This document shows, in pieces, positions 1 through 7,335 of a DNA stretch of 36,244 nt (the stretch's first letter is position 1; every line of letters begins with the position of its first letter). Source of the stretch: Thermococcus sp. (GTDB lineage: Archaea; Methanobacteriota_B; Thermococci; Thermococcales; Thermococcaceae). Under the pieces are notes generated by a model. That model ran no database searches and was not told the DNA's origin. It worked only from the letters and a program-made list of their open reading frames with translations. The stretch covers positions 1 to 36,244 of the forward strand of contig NZ_WANV01000021.1 of assembly GCF_015521605.1 (NCBI RefSeq). Reading direction: 5' to 3'. The position numbers were made by a program, and so were the translations under genes.

Positions 1-2
1 GC

Positions 3-350
3 GAGGGGCAGGACTACAGCGGCGACGAGATGAACGGGGTCGTGCTCGTGGGAATACCCTACGCGAGGCCCACGCCGAGGGTTCAGGCCCAGATAAGATA
101 CTTTGAGAGGAAGTTCCCGGGGAAGGGACGATACTATGGGTACTACCTCCCCGCCCACAGGAAGCTCGTCCAGGCCGCGGGAAGGGTTCACCGCTCCGCA
201 GAGGAGAAGGGGTCCATAATAGTTCTCGACTACCGCCTCCTCTGGAGCTCGATAAAGAAGGACCTGCCGGACTGGATGCGCGAAAGCATGAGGCCCGTTG
301 ACCGGGCGAGGATGAGGCTCTACCTGAGGAGGTTCTGGGCCAGCGGGTGA
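3..350 (+). CDS. XPD/Rad3-like DNA helicase, C-terminal part (cut by window edge)
   Basis: The reading frame is open from the window edge, so only the last 115 or so residues are visible. A GVVLVGIPYARP stretch is followed by QAAGRVHRS, which matches helicase motif VI of superfamily 2 XPD/DinG/Rad3 proteins, and then an IIVLDYRL segment typical of the C-terminal end of that family. These enzymes are ATP-dependent 5'-3' DNA helicases used in repair. The iron-sulfur and Walker regions would lie upstream and cannot be checked here. Confidence in the family is good because of motif VI; the exact subfamily is not settled. Confidence 0.8.
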   Translation, partial: EGQDYSGDEMNGVVLVGIPYARPTPRVQAQIRYFERKFPGKGRYYGYYLPAHRKLVQAAGRVHRSAEEKGSIIVLDYRLLWSSIKKDLPDWMRESMRPVDRARMRLYLRRFWASG

Positions 351-427
351 TGAACGAATGTTTATTCTGGCGTCCGGAGGACGCCTTGTTGGGAGTGAAA
401 CCCCGCAGGACTGTAATTGTGGAATAA
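350..427 (+). other. 25-codon ORF / possible structured or decayed element after the helicase
   Basis: An ATG overlaps the helicase stop codon (TGATG) and opens a 25-codon frame ending at TAA 427. Inside it is an inverted repeat GGCGTC-CGGAG-GACGCC (379-395 region), followed by a GGGAGTGAAACCCC fold. The peptide matches nothing I can name. The stem-rich run of GAAACCCC-like loops resembles the 3' ends of IS200/IS605 tnpB units, so it could be a decayed remnant or a non-coding RNA, but this is a weak impression. The rest of the gap to 501 shows one TATA-like string near 466 and nothing else I can support. Confidence 0.25.
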
Positions 428-501
428 ACCCGTAGCAAAATCGCCTGTTTTAACGTGCACGAACTATAAAACCTGCCTCATAAACAGTCAGAACCTTTTG
501 A

Positions 502-526
502 TGAAACTTTGCGGCGCAAAGTTTCA
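502..526. repeat. Perfect 11-bp inverted repeat next to tRNA-Met 3' end
   Basis: TGAAACTTTGC and its exact reverse complement are separated by GGC. The palindrome starts one base beyond the CCA end of the tRNA-Met on the minus strand. It could be a processing or termination hairpin for the tRNA transcript, or a dispersed intergenic palindrome. No T-tract follows it on the minus strand, so a simple terminator is not proven. Confidence 0.6.
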
Positions 527-527
527 A

Positions 528-635
528 TGGTGCCGGGGCGGGGCTTTGAACCCCGGACCTCTCGGTTTCTCAGGCTCCCCCGAAGGGGAGCGGCCCTATG
601 AGCCGAGCGCTCTGACCAGGCTAAGCTACCCCGGC
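528..635 (-). tRNA. tRNA-Met(CAU), elongator, with 30-nt intron and encoded CCA
   Basis: On the minus strand the acceptor stem is GCCGGGG/CCCCGGC, with discriminator A and an encoded CCA at 530-528. The D stem is GCTT/GAGC, the anticodon stem CTCGG/CCGAG and the T stem CGGGG/CCCCG. The anticodon CAT lies at 600-598. A 30-nt intron (596-567) sits between A37 and A38. The exon-intron junctions fold as a canonical bulge-helix-bulge: CTCA pairs with intron TGAG, with three-base bulges TAG and AAA, and the intron has a GCTCCCC-TTCG-GGGGAGC stem-loop. It would be spliced by the archaeal tRNA endonuclease. The CAU anticodon could also belong to a tRNA-Ile2, but the intron placement fits Thermococcales elongator Met. 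See the C/D sRNA at 11984-12066, whose guide matches the precursor. Confidence 0.93.
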
Positions 636-673
636 ACTGCCCGAGCGCCCGGGTTATACCTTCAGGAGGGCAT

Positions 674-686
674 TTTTAAATCTTTC
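674..686 (-). promoter_or_regulatory. TATA box for tRNA-Met
   Basis: On the minus strand the sequence GATTTAAAAATGC lies about 40-50 bp upstream of the mature tRNA 5' end, allowing a short 5' leader. It is the only A/T-rich box in an otherwise GC-rich stretch. Confidence 0.5.
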
Positions 687-753
687 GATGGGCACGAATC
701 CGGTGCTTCTCTGTCGGGGAGTTGTTTATAAGCACCTTACCCGAGTCAGTTTC

Positions 754-1929
754 ATGATGAGAAGAGTCCCCACGGCAATTGTCATCGCGTTAATGGTCAT
801 CGTTGCCGGCTGCCTCTCGGCCACTCCAGCGACCGAAACGCCCGGAAGTACGGAGCACCCACCCACGACTTCGGGAGTTTCGGCCTCATCGACCCCAACG
901 TCGAGCACCACGCCCCCTGCGACCTGGACGAATCCCCTCGTGAAGTGGGAGAACACGACGGTATCCCTTCCGGCAAGTGACGCTGAACTGAACTGTCCGG
1001 GGATACTCTGGCGCTACATCCTCAGGGACGCCCTCCCCTGCATGCTGAGCAGAGAAGAGCTTGAGGTCATATCGCCCCTCGCGGAGGAGCTCAAGGGCGA
1101 AGACCTGACCCAGAGCGCCTGGAACGTTCTCGCCTGGGAAGGGGGGTGGCTGAGCTACGACTGGGAGAAGGCCAAGCAGCCCTTCGCCAAGGTAATAATA
1201 TACCCCGACGGGCGGCAGGAGGTCGTCGAAGGACAGAACAACACGATTCAGACCCCCTACGAGACGATAATGAAGAGAACAGGGATATGCACCGACTACA
1301 CCGTTCTCACTGATGCCCTGCTCCTGGCCATGAACTACTCGCCGGTCTACGCGATGGCCATAAACCTAACCGACCTGGGGCACGCGACGGCCTTAGTAAA
1401 GATAAACGGCTGGTACTTCGCCCTCGACCAGCACCTTCCGCCCATGGACCTGGGCGCCTACTACCGCTACTGGGAGCGGCAGGGGAGCGGGATAATCAAC
1501 GCCACGCTCTACGAGATAACACCGGGGGAGGAGAGGGCCAACGTGAAGGTTCTCGGCGTCGTCACCGGGAAGGAGTTCCTGAACCAGGACTACACCATGG
1601 GCGAGGGGGACGCGAGGAACCTCGCGGTCTCGATGATGAACCTGCTCTACGAGGGGTTTGGCCTGAAGGCCGACGAATCCCTGGCCAGTCTCTCCGACGG
1701 GAAGCTCCCAAGGGGGTACAGAGCCGGCTGGACGTGGGGGGTGACCTACTACAACCTGGCCGACTACTACCATCCCTTCTTCCACGAACAGTACGCCGAG
1801 TGGCTGTTATCCCAGATGCTCTCGGACGGGGAATTCGCGGGCTACGTCCAGAAGAGCGACGCGGTCTGGATAAAGGTTAGGATAGAGGGCGAGGATCTCG
1901 TCCTCACCATCTACCTCGGGAGTTCTTAG
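754..1929 (+). CDS. Transglutaminase-like domain lipoprotein
   Basis: The 391-residue product begins MMRRVP, then has a hydrophobic stretch ending in VAGC, a lipobox, so it is predicted to be exported and lipid-anchored at Cys22. A Ser/Thr/Pro-rich linker follows to about residue 70. The globular part carries a transglutaminase-like triad: Cys179 in GICTDYT, His210 in GHATALV and Asp225 in ALDQH. Such domains act as cysteine proteases or amidases on extracellular protein; the substrate is unknown. I chose the ATG at 754 because it immediately precedes the signal peptide and lies 25 bp from a TTTATAAG box at 725-732, which suggests a leaderless mRNA. A longer frame opens at 688 but would put 22 residues ahead of the signal. 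The 3' end overlaps the convergent helicase gene by 26 bp. Confidence 0.85.
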   Translation: MMRRVPTAIVIALMVIVAGCLSATPATETPGSTEHPPTTSGVSASSTPTSSTTPPATWTNPLVKWENTTVSLPASDAELNCPGILWRYILRDALPCMLSREELEVISPLAEELKGEDLTQSAWNVLAWEGGWLSYDWEKAKQPFAKVIIYPDGRQEVVEGQNNTIQTPYETIMKRTGICTDYTVLTDALLLAMNYSPVYAMAINLTDLGHATALVKINGWYFALDQHLPPMDLGAYYRYWERQGSGIINATLYEITPGEERANVKVLGVVTGKEFLNQDYTMGEGDARNLAVSMMNLLYEGFGLKADESLASLSDGKLPRGYRAGWTWGVTYYNLADYYHPFFHEQYAEWLLSQMLSDGEFAGYVQKSDAVWIKVRIEGEDLVLTIYLGSS

Positions 1930-3118
1930 AATAGCGGGAGTTCCTTCTCCCGTTTCTCCTGTAAGCGTTCGGGCGGCCGTGCTCGTACCTCTCGCGGTAC
2001 TCCCTCGGAATCTCCTCGCTGAGCTCGGACTTCCGTATCTCGACGCCCGCCTGCTGGGCGATGTAGCGCAGCCTCCTGAACTCGCCGGGCATTATGAAGG
2101 TTATCGCCTTGCCCCTCTTGCCCATCCTGCCGGTTCTGCCTATCCTGTGGACGTAGTCTTCAGCTGTCATGGGAATGGAGTAGTTTACGATGTGGCTTAT
2201 GTCCCGGACGTCCAAGCCGCGCGCGGCGACATCGGTTGCCACGAGAATCCGCGTTCGCTTTGTTTTGAAGCGCCGGAAGGTTCTCTCGCGAGCGGCCTGA
2301 CTCATGTCGCCGTTGAGTGGCTCAGCGCTGTAGCCAGCCCTCCTGAGCTTCTCGCTCAGCTCCCGGGTTTCCCTCTTTGTGGCACAGAAGACTATGCCGT
2401 AGAAGTCGTCGCTGAGGATCTTCTTCAGGACCGTGAACTTCCTCGCGGGGACGACCTCTATGTACTCCTGATCCACCATCTCGGGCACGAGCTCATCGCT
2501 GCTGACGCTTATCACCTCATAGTCTCCCATGTAACGCCTCGCGAGCTTTCTAATCTCCGGGGGCATCGTCGCCGAGAACATCAGCACCCTCTTTCTCCTC
2601 GGCGTCTCCCTGAAAATCGCCTCTATGTCGTCTATGAAGCCCATGTCGAGCATCCTGTCTGCCTCATCGAGGATGAAGAACTTAACGCCGCTTAAATCAA
2701 GAGTGCCCCGCCTTATGTGGTCGAGAACCCTGCCGGGGGTTCCAACGACAACATGGATGCCCCGCTCAAGCGCCCTTATCTGCGGCCCTATCGGCTGGCC
2801 GCCGTAGACCGCGTAGACATAAACCCTCTTTCTCCCGCGGAGGCTCTTGATCTCGTCCGCCACCTGGAGTGCCAATTCCCTTGTCGGGGTGAGGATTATC
2901 GCCTGAACGGTCTTTATCTTCGGGTCAATGGCCTCGATTATGGGGAGTGCAAATGCCGCTGTTTTTCCCGTCCCCGTCTGGGACTGGCCGATTATATCCA
3001 CATCGCCCGATAGAAGACGCGGAATGACCTCCCTCTGGATGTCCGTTGGGGTCTCAAAACCCTTCTGCCTGACTGCCACTAACGTGGCCTCGGATAAGCC
3101 TAAGCTTTCAAAACTCAT
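1904..3118 (-). CDS. DEAD-box ATP-dependent RNA helicase
   Basis: 404 residues with all the family motifs: a Q motif near residues 22-28 (TPTDIQ), Walker A QTGTGKT around 47-53, DEAD at 151-154, SAT at 182-184, and motif VI HRIGRTGRMG in the second RecA domain. The tail after about residue 375 is Arg/Asn/Tyr-rich and basic, probably an RNA-binding extension. It unwinds structured RNA; a homologous helicase of T. kodakarensis is cold-inducible, but orthology to that one is not shown here. The ATG at 3118 follows an AGGAG site. The gene lies 70 bp downstream of tRNA-Lys on the same strand, and I see no well-placed TATA box between them, so co-transcription is possible. Its stop lies inside the convergent lipoprotein gene. 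Confidence 0.95.
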   Translation of the reverse strand: MSFESLGLSEATLVAVRQKGFETPTDIQREVIPRLLSGDVDIIGQSQTGTGKTAAFALPIIEAIDPKIKTVQAIILTPTRELALQVADEIKSLRGRKRVYVYAVYGGQPIGPQIRALERGIHVVVGTPGRVLDHIRRGTLDLSGVKFFILDEADRMLDMGFIDDIEAIFRETPRRKRVLMFSATMPPEIRKLARRYMGDYEVISVSSDELVPEMVDQEYIEVVPARKFTVLKKILSDDFYGIVFCATKRETRELSEKLRRAGYSAEPLNGDMSQAARERTFRRFKTKRTRILVATDVAARGLDVRDISHIVNYSIPMTAEDYVHRIGRTGRMGKRGKAITFIMPGEFRRLRYIAQQAGVEIRKSELSEEIPREYRERYEHGRPNAYRRNGRRNSRYSKNSRGRW

Positions 3119-3188
3119 TTTCCTAACTCCTATACGTTACTCAAACGCATCCCTTCTCAAACGGAACGCGTCGAGAAGAAACGCGGTC

Positions 3189-3266
3189 TGGCGGGCCGGG
3201 GGGGATTCGAACCCCCGACCACGGGATTAAGAGTCCCGCGCTCTAACCATGCTGAGCTACCGGCCC
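3189..3266 (-). tRNA. tRNA-Lys(CUU) with encoded CCA
   Basis: Minus-strand cloverleaf: acceptor GGGCCGG/CCGGCCC, D arm GCTC/GAGC, anticodon stem CGGGA/TCCCG with loop CTCTTAA (anticodon CTT at 3231-3229), T arm CGGGGG...TTCGAAT, discriminator G and an encoded CCA at 3191-3189. No intron. Confidence 0.96.
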
Positions 3267-3295
3267 TCAACCCGAACTCATAGACGGGAGGTTGC

Positions 3296-3304
3296 TTTAT
3301 AAAT
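3296..3304 (-). promoter_or_regulatory. TATA box for tRNA-Lys
   Basis: ATTTATAAA on the minus strand, 30-38 bp upstream of the tRNA-Lys 5' end, in an A/T-rich pocket. The spacing fits an archaeal promoter with a short leader. Confidence 0.65.
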
Positions 3305-3340
3305 TTTTTGGTCAGAGGCCGGAAAGGGGGCAGGGAAAAC

Positions 3341-3348
3341 TTTATAAA
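3341..3348 (+). promoter_or_regulatory. TATA box for tRNA-Leu
   Basis: TTTATAAA preceded by a purine-rich AAAAC (BRE-like), 29-36 bp upstream of the mature tRNA-Leu start. It faces away from the tRNA-Lys promoter about 40 bp to its left. Confidence 0.7.
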
Positions 3349-3376
3349 GCCTCTCCGAGCGTTATACTTTGGCAAC

Positions 3377-3464
3377 GCGGGGGTTGCCGAGCCTGGTCAA
3401 AGGCGCGGGATTGAGGGTCCCGTCCCGTAGGGGTTCCGGGGTTCAAATCCCCGCCCCCGCACCA
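3377..3464 (+). tRNA. tRNA-Leu(GAG), class II, with encoded CCA
   Basis: Acceptor GCGGGGG/CCCCCGC, anticodon stem CGGGA/TCCCG with loop TTGAGGG (anticodon GAG), a long variable arm containing TCCCGTAGGGGT, T stem CGGGG/CCCCG, discriminator A and an encoded CCA. The long variable arm and the GAG anticodon identify a leucine acceptor. AACTTTTCTT just downstream is a plausible termination signal. Confidence 0.95.
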
Positions 3465-3570
3465 GAAAACTTTTCTTGCCCCGGATCATCACAGGAACCT
3501 CAAAATTTCACGGCACCGCTTTTGGCGCATGACGATGAAAATATTAAAAACGACCTGCTCAGGGGAGGAG

Positions 3571-4185
3571 CTACCATTCGTAGCCGTACATCCTCGCCAT
3601 CAGGTGCCTCTTGATCCTCCGGCCGTAGTAGTAGCCTATGGCCATTCCAACGAGCAGTCCGCCCAGGTGGGCGTAGACGTTGACGCTCGGCAACAGGCTG
3701 TTTATCAGGAAGAGCACGAAGGCGTTTATCAGCGCGGCCTGCATGTTCCCTCCGACGACGCCGGTTATGAGTATCAGCGCCCCAACTATGCCGAAGAGCG
3801 AGCCGCTCGCGCCGGCGCTGACCGAGTTGGCAGGCAGCAGGAAGAGCGTCAGCAGGTTTCCTGCCAAACCCGAGACGAGATAGACCATGACGAGCCGCTT
3901 CGGCCCGAGGATTCCCTCAAGCTGCCTGCCCATCATCAGGAGAAAGTACATGTTGAAGCCTATGTGGAGTATGCCCACGTGCACGAACATCGCGCTGATC
4001 AGCTGCCACCACCAGCCGTAGTTGAGGACGGCGTAGTTCCACTGACCGAGCCTTGCCAGGACTTCGATACTTATGCTGAACGGGTTTCCGCTGAGTATTG
4101 ACTCCAAGGCGTAGACCGAGACGTTTATCAGAAAGAGGGTAAAGGTCGCCTTTCCGTAGCGGTGGAAGTAACCCTCAAGGCTCAT
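3571..4185 (-). CDS. Rhomboid-family intramembrane serine protease
   Basis: 204 residues with six hydrophobic segments. The catalytic dyad is visible: Ser127 in GASGSLFG and His173 in YAHLGGL. His74 and Asn78 in HIGFNM match the residues of transmembrane segment 2 that stabilise the reaction intermediate. It cleaves transmembrane segments of other membrane proteins; the substrate is unknown. The length is that of a minimal six-helix rhomboid without extra domains. The start overlaps the end of the upstream phosphatase gene by 11 bp, so the two are probably translated from one mRNA. Confidence 0.92.
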   Translation of the reverse strand: MSLEGYFHRYGKATFTLFLINVSVYALESILSGNPFSISIEVLARLGQWNYAVLNYGWWWQLISAMFVHVGILHIGFNMYFLLMMGRQLEGILGPKRLVMVYLVSGLAGNLLTLFLLPANSVSAGASGSLFGIVGALILITGVVGGNMQAALINAFVLFLINSLLPSVNVYAHLGGLLVGMAIGYYYGRRIKRHLMARMYGYEW

Positions 4186-4945
4186 TTTCCAGCTCCTCCA
4201 GAATCATGTCGAGCAGGTAGCGGTCGTTGACGGCTATGACGTTCGTCTTGGTGGTCGCATCGAGCCTCAGCTCCAGCTCCCTTCCGCCTTCGTCGGTGAC
4301 TATCGCCCCGGCTTCCCTGGCTATGAGCACCCCGGCAGCTATGTCAGTCGTCCTCACGTAGTTCCTTATGTCCAAGACGCCGTCGAGGGCCCCCTTGGCG
4401 AGGTACGTCAGCTCGACCGCTATGGCCCCGAGAACCCGGACCCGCTTGACCCTCTCTATTAGGCCCAGACACCTGCCGCGCGTGTAGAAGCTCAGAGCTT
4501 CCTTCCCACGTTCGGGTTTTCTGACCCTTATGGGCCTTCCGTCCATGTAGGCACCTTCCTCCGGAAGGGCCTCGTAAAACGTCCTTCTGACGAACTCGTA
4601 TATCGCACCGTAGACGGGTTTGTTCCTCCTGAAGACCGCAAAGCTGAAGGCAAATATCGGTATCCCCGCGGCGAAGTTGTAGGAGCCGTCTATCGGGTCA
4701 ACGACGACCGTGTAGTCGCTCCCGTTGTCTATGAAGCCTATTTCCTCGCTGACGACGTTAACGCCCAATGGCTGAAGCCTGCTCAGAACAACGTCCTCAG
4801 CCACCTTGTCAACGTACTTGGTAACGTCCCCGCTGACGTTCTCTCCTATCGCCTCCCCGGCCTTTGCAGTGCCGAAGAGGGGCATTACTTCCTTCTCAAC
4901 CTCCCTCGCCATTTCGAGGGCAACCTCGTTCCATGGAATCTCCAT
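4175..4945 (-). CDS. Inositol monophosphatase / fructose-1,6-bisphosphatase (IMPase superfamily, class IV)
   Basis: 256 residues. The metal-binding motifs of the IMPase superfamily are present: Glu67-Glu68 in SEEIG, DPIDGS at 83-88 and Asp201 in TTDIAAG. In hyperthermophilic archaea this family dephosphorylates both inositol-1-phosphate and fructose-1,6-bisphosphate, serving compatible-solute or lipid head-group synthesis and gluconeogenesis. I start it at the ATG (4945), which sits behind GGTGG and one base after the upstream stop; an in-frame GTG at 4954 has no ribosome site. It lies in a minus-strand operon between the DUF63 gene and the rhomboid gene. Confidence 0.9.
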   Translation of the reverse strand: MEIPWNEVALEMAREVEKEVMPLFGTAKAGEAIGENVSGDVTKYVDKVAEDVVLSRLQPLGVNVVSEEIGFIDNGSDYTVVVDPIDGSYNFAAGIPIFAFSFAVFRRNKPVYGAIYEFVRRTFYEALPEEGAYMDGRPIRVRKPERGKEALSFYTRGRCLGLIERVKRVRVLGAIAVELTYLAKGALDGVLDIRNYVRTTDIAAGVLIAREAGAIVTDEGGRELELRLDATTKTNVIAVNDRYLLDMILEELENEP

Positions 4946-4946
4946 A

Positions 4947-5756
4947 TCAACCACCCATAAGCATTATCAGCAGATTTCTCGTTCCCGGCCCAAAGCCGAG
5001 AATGAACATCGTAAGCTTCACGAAGTTTATCAAATCCGGATCCTCGTCCTCCATGACATTATCCAGTATCCACACGATAGGCAGCAGTATCAGAAACTTC
5101 TCGGCGTATATAACCATCGGCGTCCCGAATGTGTCCATCAGCCACCTCGCGAGGACGTGCTGCTCCCAGAAGCCGAGGAACTGGATTCCAACGAACGTCG
5201 TTGTAGCGTCGTAGAAGTGGGTGTAGAAGAGGAGCGAGTTGTCCTTAACGAGGGCGAGCTTCTTCGAGACGAGCCATATGAAAGCCTCGGCTATTATCAG
5301 AGCCGGAATGAAGTACTTGAAGACCTCTGGGTTGAAGTCAACCTTTCCTAAGTTTATGACCAGGACAAAGACGAGCCCGCCTAGCAGAACCCACCCGAAG
5401 TCCCGGTAGAGGGGGTAGAGCGTCTCGCCCTGGCAGTGCCTCCAGACAACGTAGAGGGAGGCTATTGCAAAGGTAGCTATGACAAAGTAGCCGCCGGGGC
5501 TGACAGTCAGGTATGTTCGGGGCAGAATCCCGACGTCCGTCATGCTCCTCATCAGCGGGCCAAGGATTATGTACGGAATGAGCGCCTTGAAGAAGCGGTC
5601 GTCGACCTTTATCCCCATCCGCTTGAGCATCTTGTAGAGGAGTATCACGGCTATACCCAGGATTACAGCGTAAACAACCGTGTTCACCGGGTTGTAACCC
5701 TGGTTCTCCTGTATCGGCCTGATGAAGTACTCGTAAAAGAACTCGTAGAGCCCCAT
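4947..5756 (-). CDS. DUF63-family multi-spanning membrane protein
   Basis: 269 residues, mostly hydrophobic, with about seven or eight predicted membrane spans. The N-terminal FFYEYFIRPI and the PYIILGPLMRSMTDVG segment resemble the DUF63 family, which is archaeal and of unknown function. I chose the ATG at 5756 because GGTGG sits at the right distance; a frame opening at 5807 would read through the promoter region. It heads an operon with the IMPase-family phosphatase and the rhomboid. It is divergent from egsA, with 73 bp between start codons and a CTTAAAG box in the middle that could serve either side. Confidence 0.75.
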   Translation of the reverse strand: MGLYEFFYEYFIRPIQENQGYNPVNTVVYAVILGIAVILLYKMLKRMGIKVDDRFFKALIPYIILGPLMRSMTDVGILPRTYLTVSPGGYFVIATFAIASLYVVWRHCQGETLYPLYRDFGWVLLGGLVFVLVINLGKVDFNPEVFKYFIPALIIAEAFIWLVSKKLALVKDNSLLFYTHFYDATTTFVGIQFLGFWEQHVLARWLMDTFGTPMVIYAEKFLILLPIVWILDNVMEDEDPDLINFVKLTMFILGFGPGTRNLLIMLMGG

Positions 5757-5829
5757 TCTACCACCATAGACCGTTGTTCCGATAGCCTTAAAGCTTTTCC
5801 CACCCATAGTTATTAGGACGGTGGTTGAG

Positions 5830-6870
5830 ATGCATCTGATGCAGCTGCCCAGAGAGGTGCTGTTGGGCGAAAATCTGAGGGGAGAGGCCGTTAATGTCGC
5901 GAAGAGGCTCGGTCTGGGCGAGAGGGCCCTAGTTCTCTATGGGCCGAAGACTAAAGAGATAGCCGGAAAGGATATTGAGAAGAGCCTCCGGGAGTCGTTC
6001 GATGTGAGCGCGCTGGTGATCAGGGAGGCCAGCATGGAAGAGGTTGAGCGAACCCTCGCTAAAATTAGGGATGGTAACGCTGACTGGCTCATAGCAGTTG
6101 GCGGGGGGAGCATCATAGACGTCGCCAAGCTCGCCTCGTTTAAAGCCGGGGTTCCCTTCATAAGCTTCCCGACAACGGCCTCACACGACGGAATAGCGAG
6201 CGCAAATGCATCCATCAGAGACCTCGGAACCAAGACGTCCGTCAAGGCCGTGCCGCCCGTGGCGGTGATAGCCGACGTCAGGGTCATCAAGACCGCCCCC
6301 TACCGCTACTTGGCCGCCGGAGTGGGGGACATGATAAGCAACCTGACGGCGGTGAAGGACTGGCAGCTGGCCCACAGGATAAAGGGCGAGTACTACAGCG
6401 AGTACGCGGCCTCGCTGAGCCTGATGAGCGCCAAGATGGTGATAAAGAACGCAGACATAATACGCCTCGGCAACGAGGAGAGCGTGAGAAAGGTGGTGAA
6501 GGGCCTCATCTCGTGCGGCGTGGCCATGAGTATAGCGGGCTCTTCGAGGCCTGCAAGCGGTGCAGAGCATCTTTTCAGCCACGCGCTCGATGCCATAGCG
6601 CCGAAACCGGCCCTGCACGGCGAGCAAGTCGGCGTTGGGACGATAATAATGGCCTACCTCCACGGCCTCAGGTGGGAAAAAATTAGGGAAACCTTAAAGA
6701 AGGTCGGAGCGCCAACTAACGCATACGAGCTTGGGATCGACCCGGAGTATATAATCGAGGCGTTGACGATCGCCCATACGATACGGCCCGAGAGGTACAC
6801 GATCCTAGGGAAGGACGGCCTCACACGAGAAGCCGCCGAAAAGGCCGCTAAAATCACCGGAGTCATCTGA
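5830..6870 (+). CDS. egsA: sn-glycerol-1-phosphate dehydrogenase
   Basis: 346 residues of the iron/zinc-dependent alcohol dehydrogenase-like fold. The dinucleotide site GGGSIIDVAK (91-100) and the PTTASHDG segment (114-121) are diagnostic. Asp120, His247 (GAEHLFSH) and His263 (ALHGE) match the zinc ligands. The enzyme reduces dihydroxyacetone phosphate to sn-glycerol-1-phosphate, fixing the stereochemistry of archaeal lipids; the next step, GGGP synthase, is at 21341. The ATG at 5830 is preceded by GGTGG; a GTG at 5821 overlaps that site and is less likely. Cytosolic. UPF0179 follows at a 30-bp distance. Confidence 0.95.
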   Translation: MHLMQLPREVLLGENLRGEAVNVAKRLGLGERALVLYGPKTKEIAGKDIEKSLRESFDVSALVIREASMEEVERTLAKIRDGNADWLIAVGGGSIIDVAKLASFKAGVPFISFPTTASHDGIASANASIRDLGTKTSVKAVPPVAVIADVRVIKTAPYRYLAAGVGDMISNLTAVKDWQLAHRIKGEYYSEYAASLSLMSAKMVIKNADIIRLGNEESVRKVVKGLISCGVAMSIAGSSRPASGAEHLFSHALDAIAPKPALHGEQVGVGTIIMAYLHGLRWEKIRETLKKVGAPTNAYELGIDPEYIIEALTIAHTIRPERYTILGKDGLTREAAEKAAKITGVI

Positions 6871-6900
6871 GGATCATCACTCACTACGGAGGTGTTTGGA

Positions 6901-7335
6901 ATGGCAATAATCACGTTAGTTGGGGAAAAGCTGGCAAGACCTGGAGTCGAATTCATATATTACGGCCCGGCAGAGCCGTGCAAGACGTGCAAGCTCGCAG
7001 GAGTTTGCGTCGGAAACCTCGAACCCGGCAGGAGGTATAAAATCCTCCGGGTAAGGAGCATGCCCTCCCACTCCTGTCCGCTTCACGAGGGCAAGGTTCG
7101 CGTCGTCGAGGTGGTCGAGCCGAGCGTTGAAGTTGCCATAGAGCCAAGGCTGGCCATAGCGGGCTCGGTGATTAAGCTCCACTTCGCGGAGTGTAGCGAC
7201 AAGGAAAAGGCCGACCTGTTCCGGCAGGAGGGGCTCTTTGACGGCGACAGCGTAAAAATAATAGAAGTCCTCGGCGACGTTGAGTGCGACGGCAAGACCT
7301 ACAAGGTCGTTAAGGTCATGCGCAGGAAGGACTAA
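6901..7335 (+). CDS. UPF0179 family protein
   Basis: 144 residues. The N-terminal part has a cysteine cluster, [10 protein letters not shown] near residues 28-37, with additional Cys in HSCPLH and AECSD, which suggests a metal or iron-sulfur site. This matches the archaeal UPF0179 family; its function is unknown. The ATG at 6901 is preceded by GGAGGTG, and the upstream GTG at 6892 is part of that site. It follows egsA on the same strand and may be co-transcribed. It ends 4 bp inside the convergent pxpC. Confidence 0.82.
   Translation: MAIITLVGEKLARPGVEFIYYGPAEPCKTCKLAGVCVGNLEPGRRYKILRVRSMPSHSCPLHEGKVRVVEVVEPSVEVAIEPRLAIAGSVIKLHFAECSDKEKADLFRQEGLFDGDSVKIIEVLGDVECDGKTYKVVKVMRRKD

Noticed and set aside
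3520-3560. Possible C/D box (ATGACGATGA) after tRNA-Leu
   Set aside because: No D box or second C/D pair at the right distances on either strand.
4945-4954. GTG start for the IMPase-family gene
   Set aside because: No ribosome site ahead of it; the ATG nine bases later has GGTGG at normal spacing.
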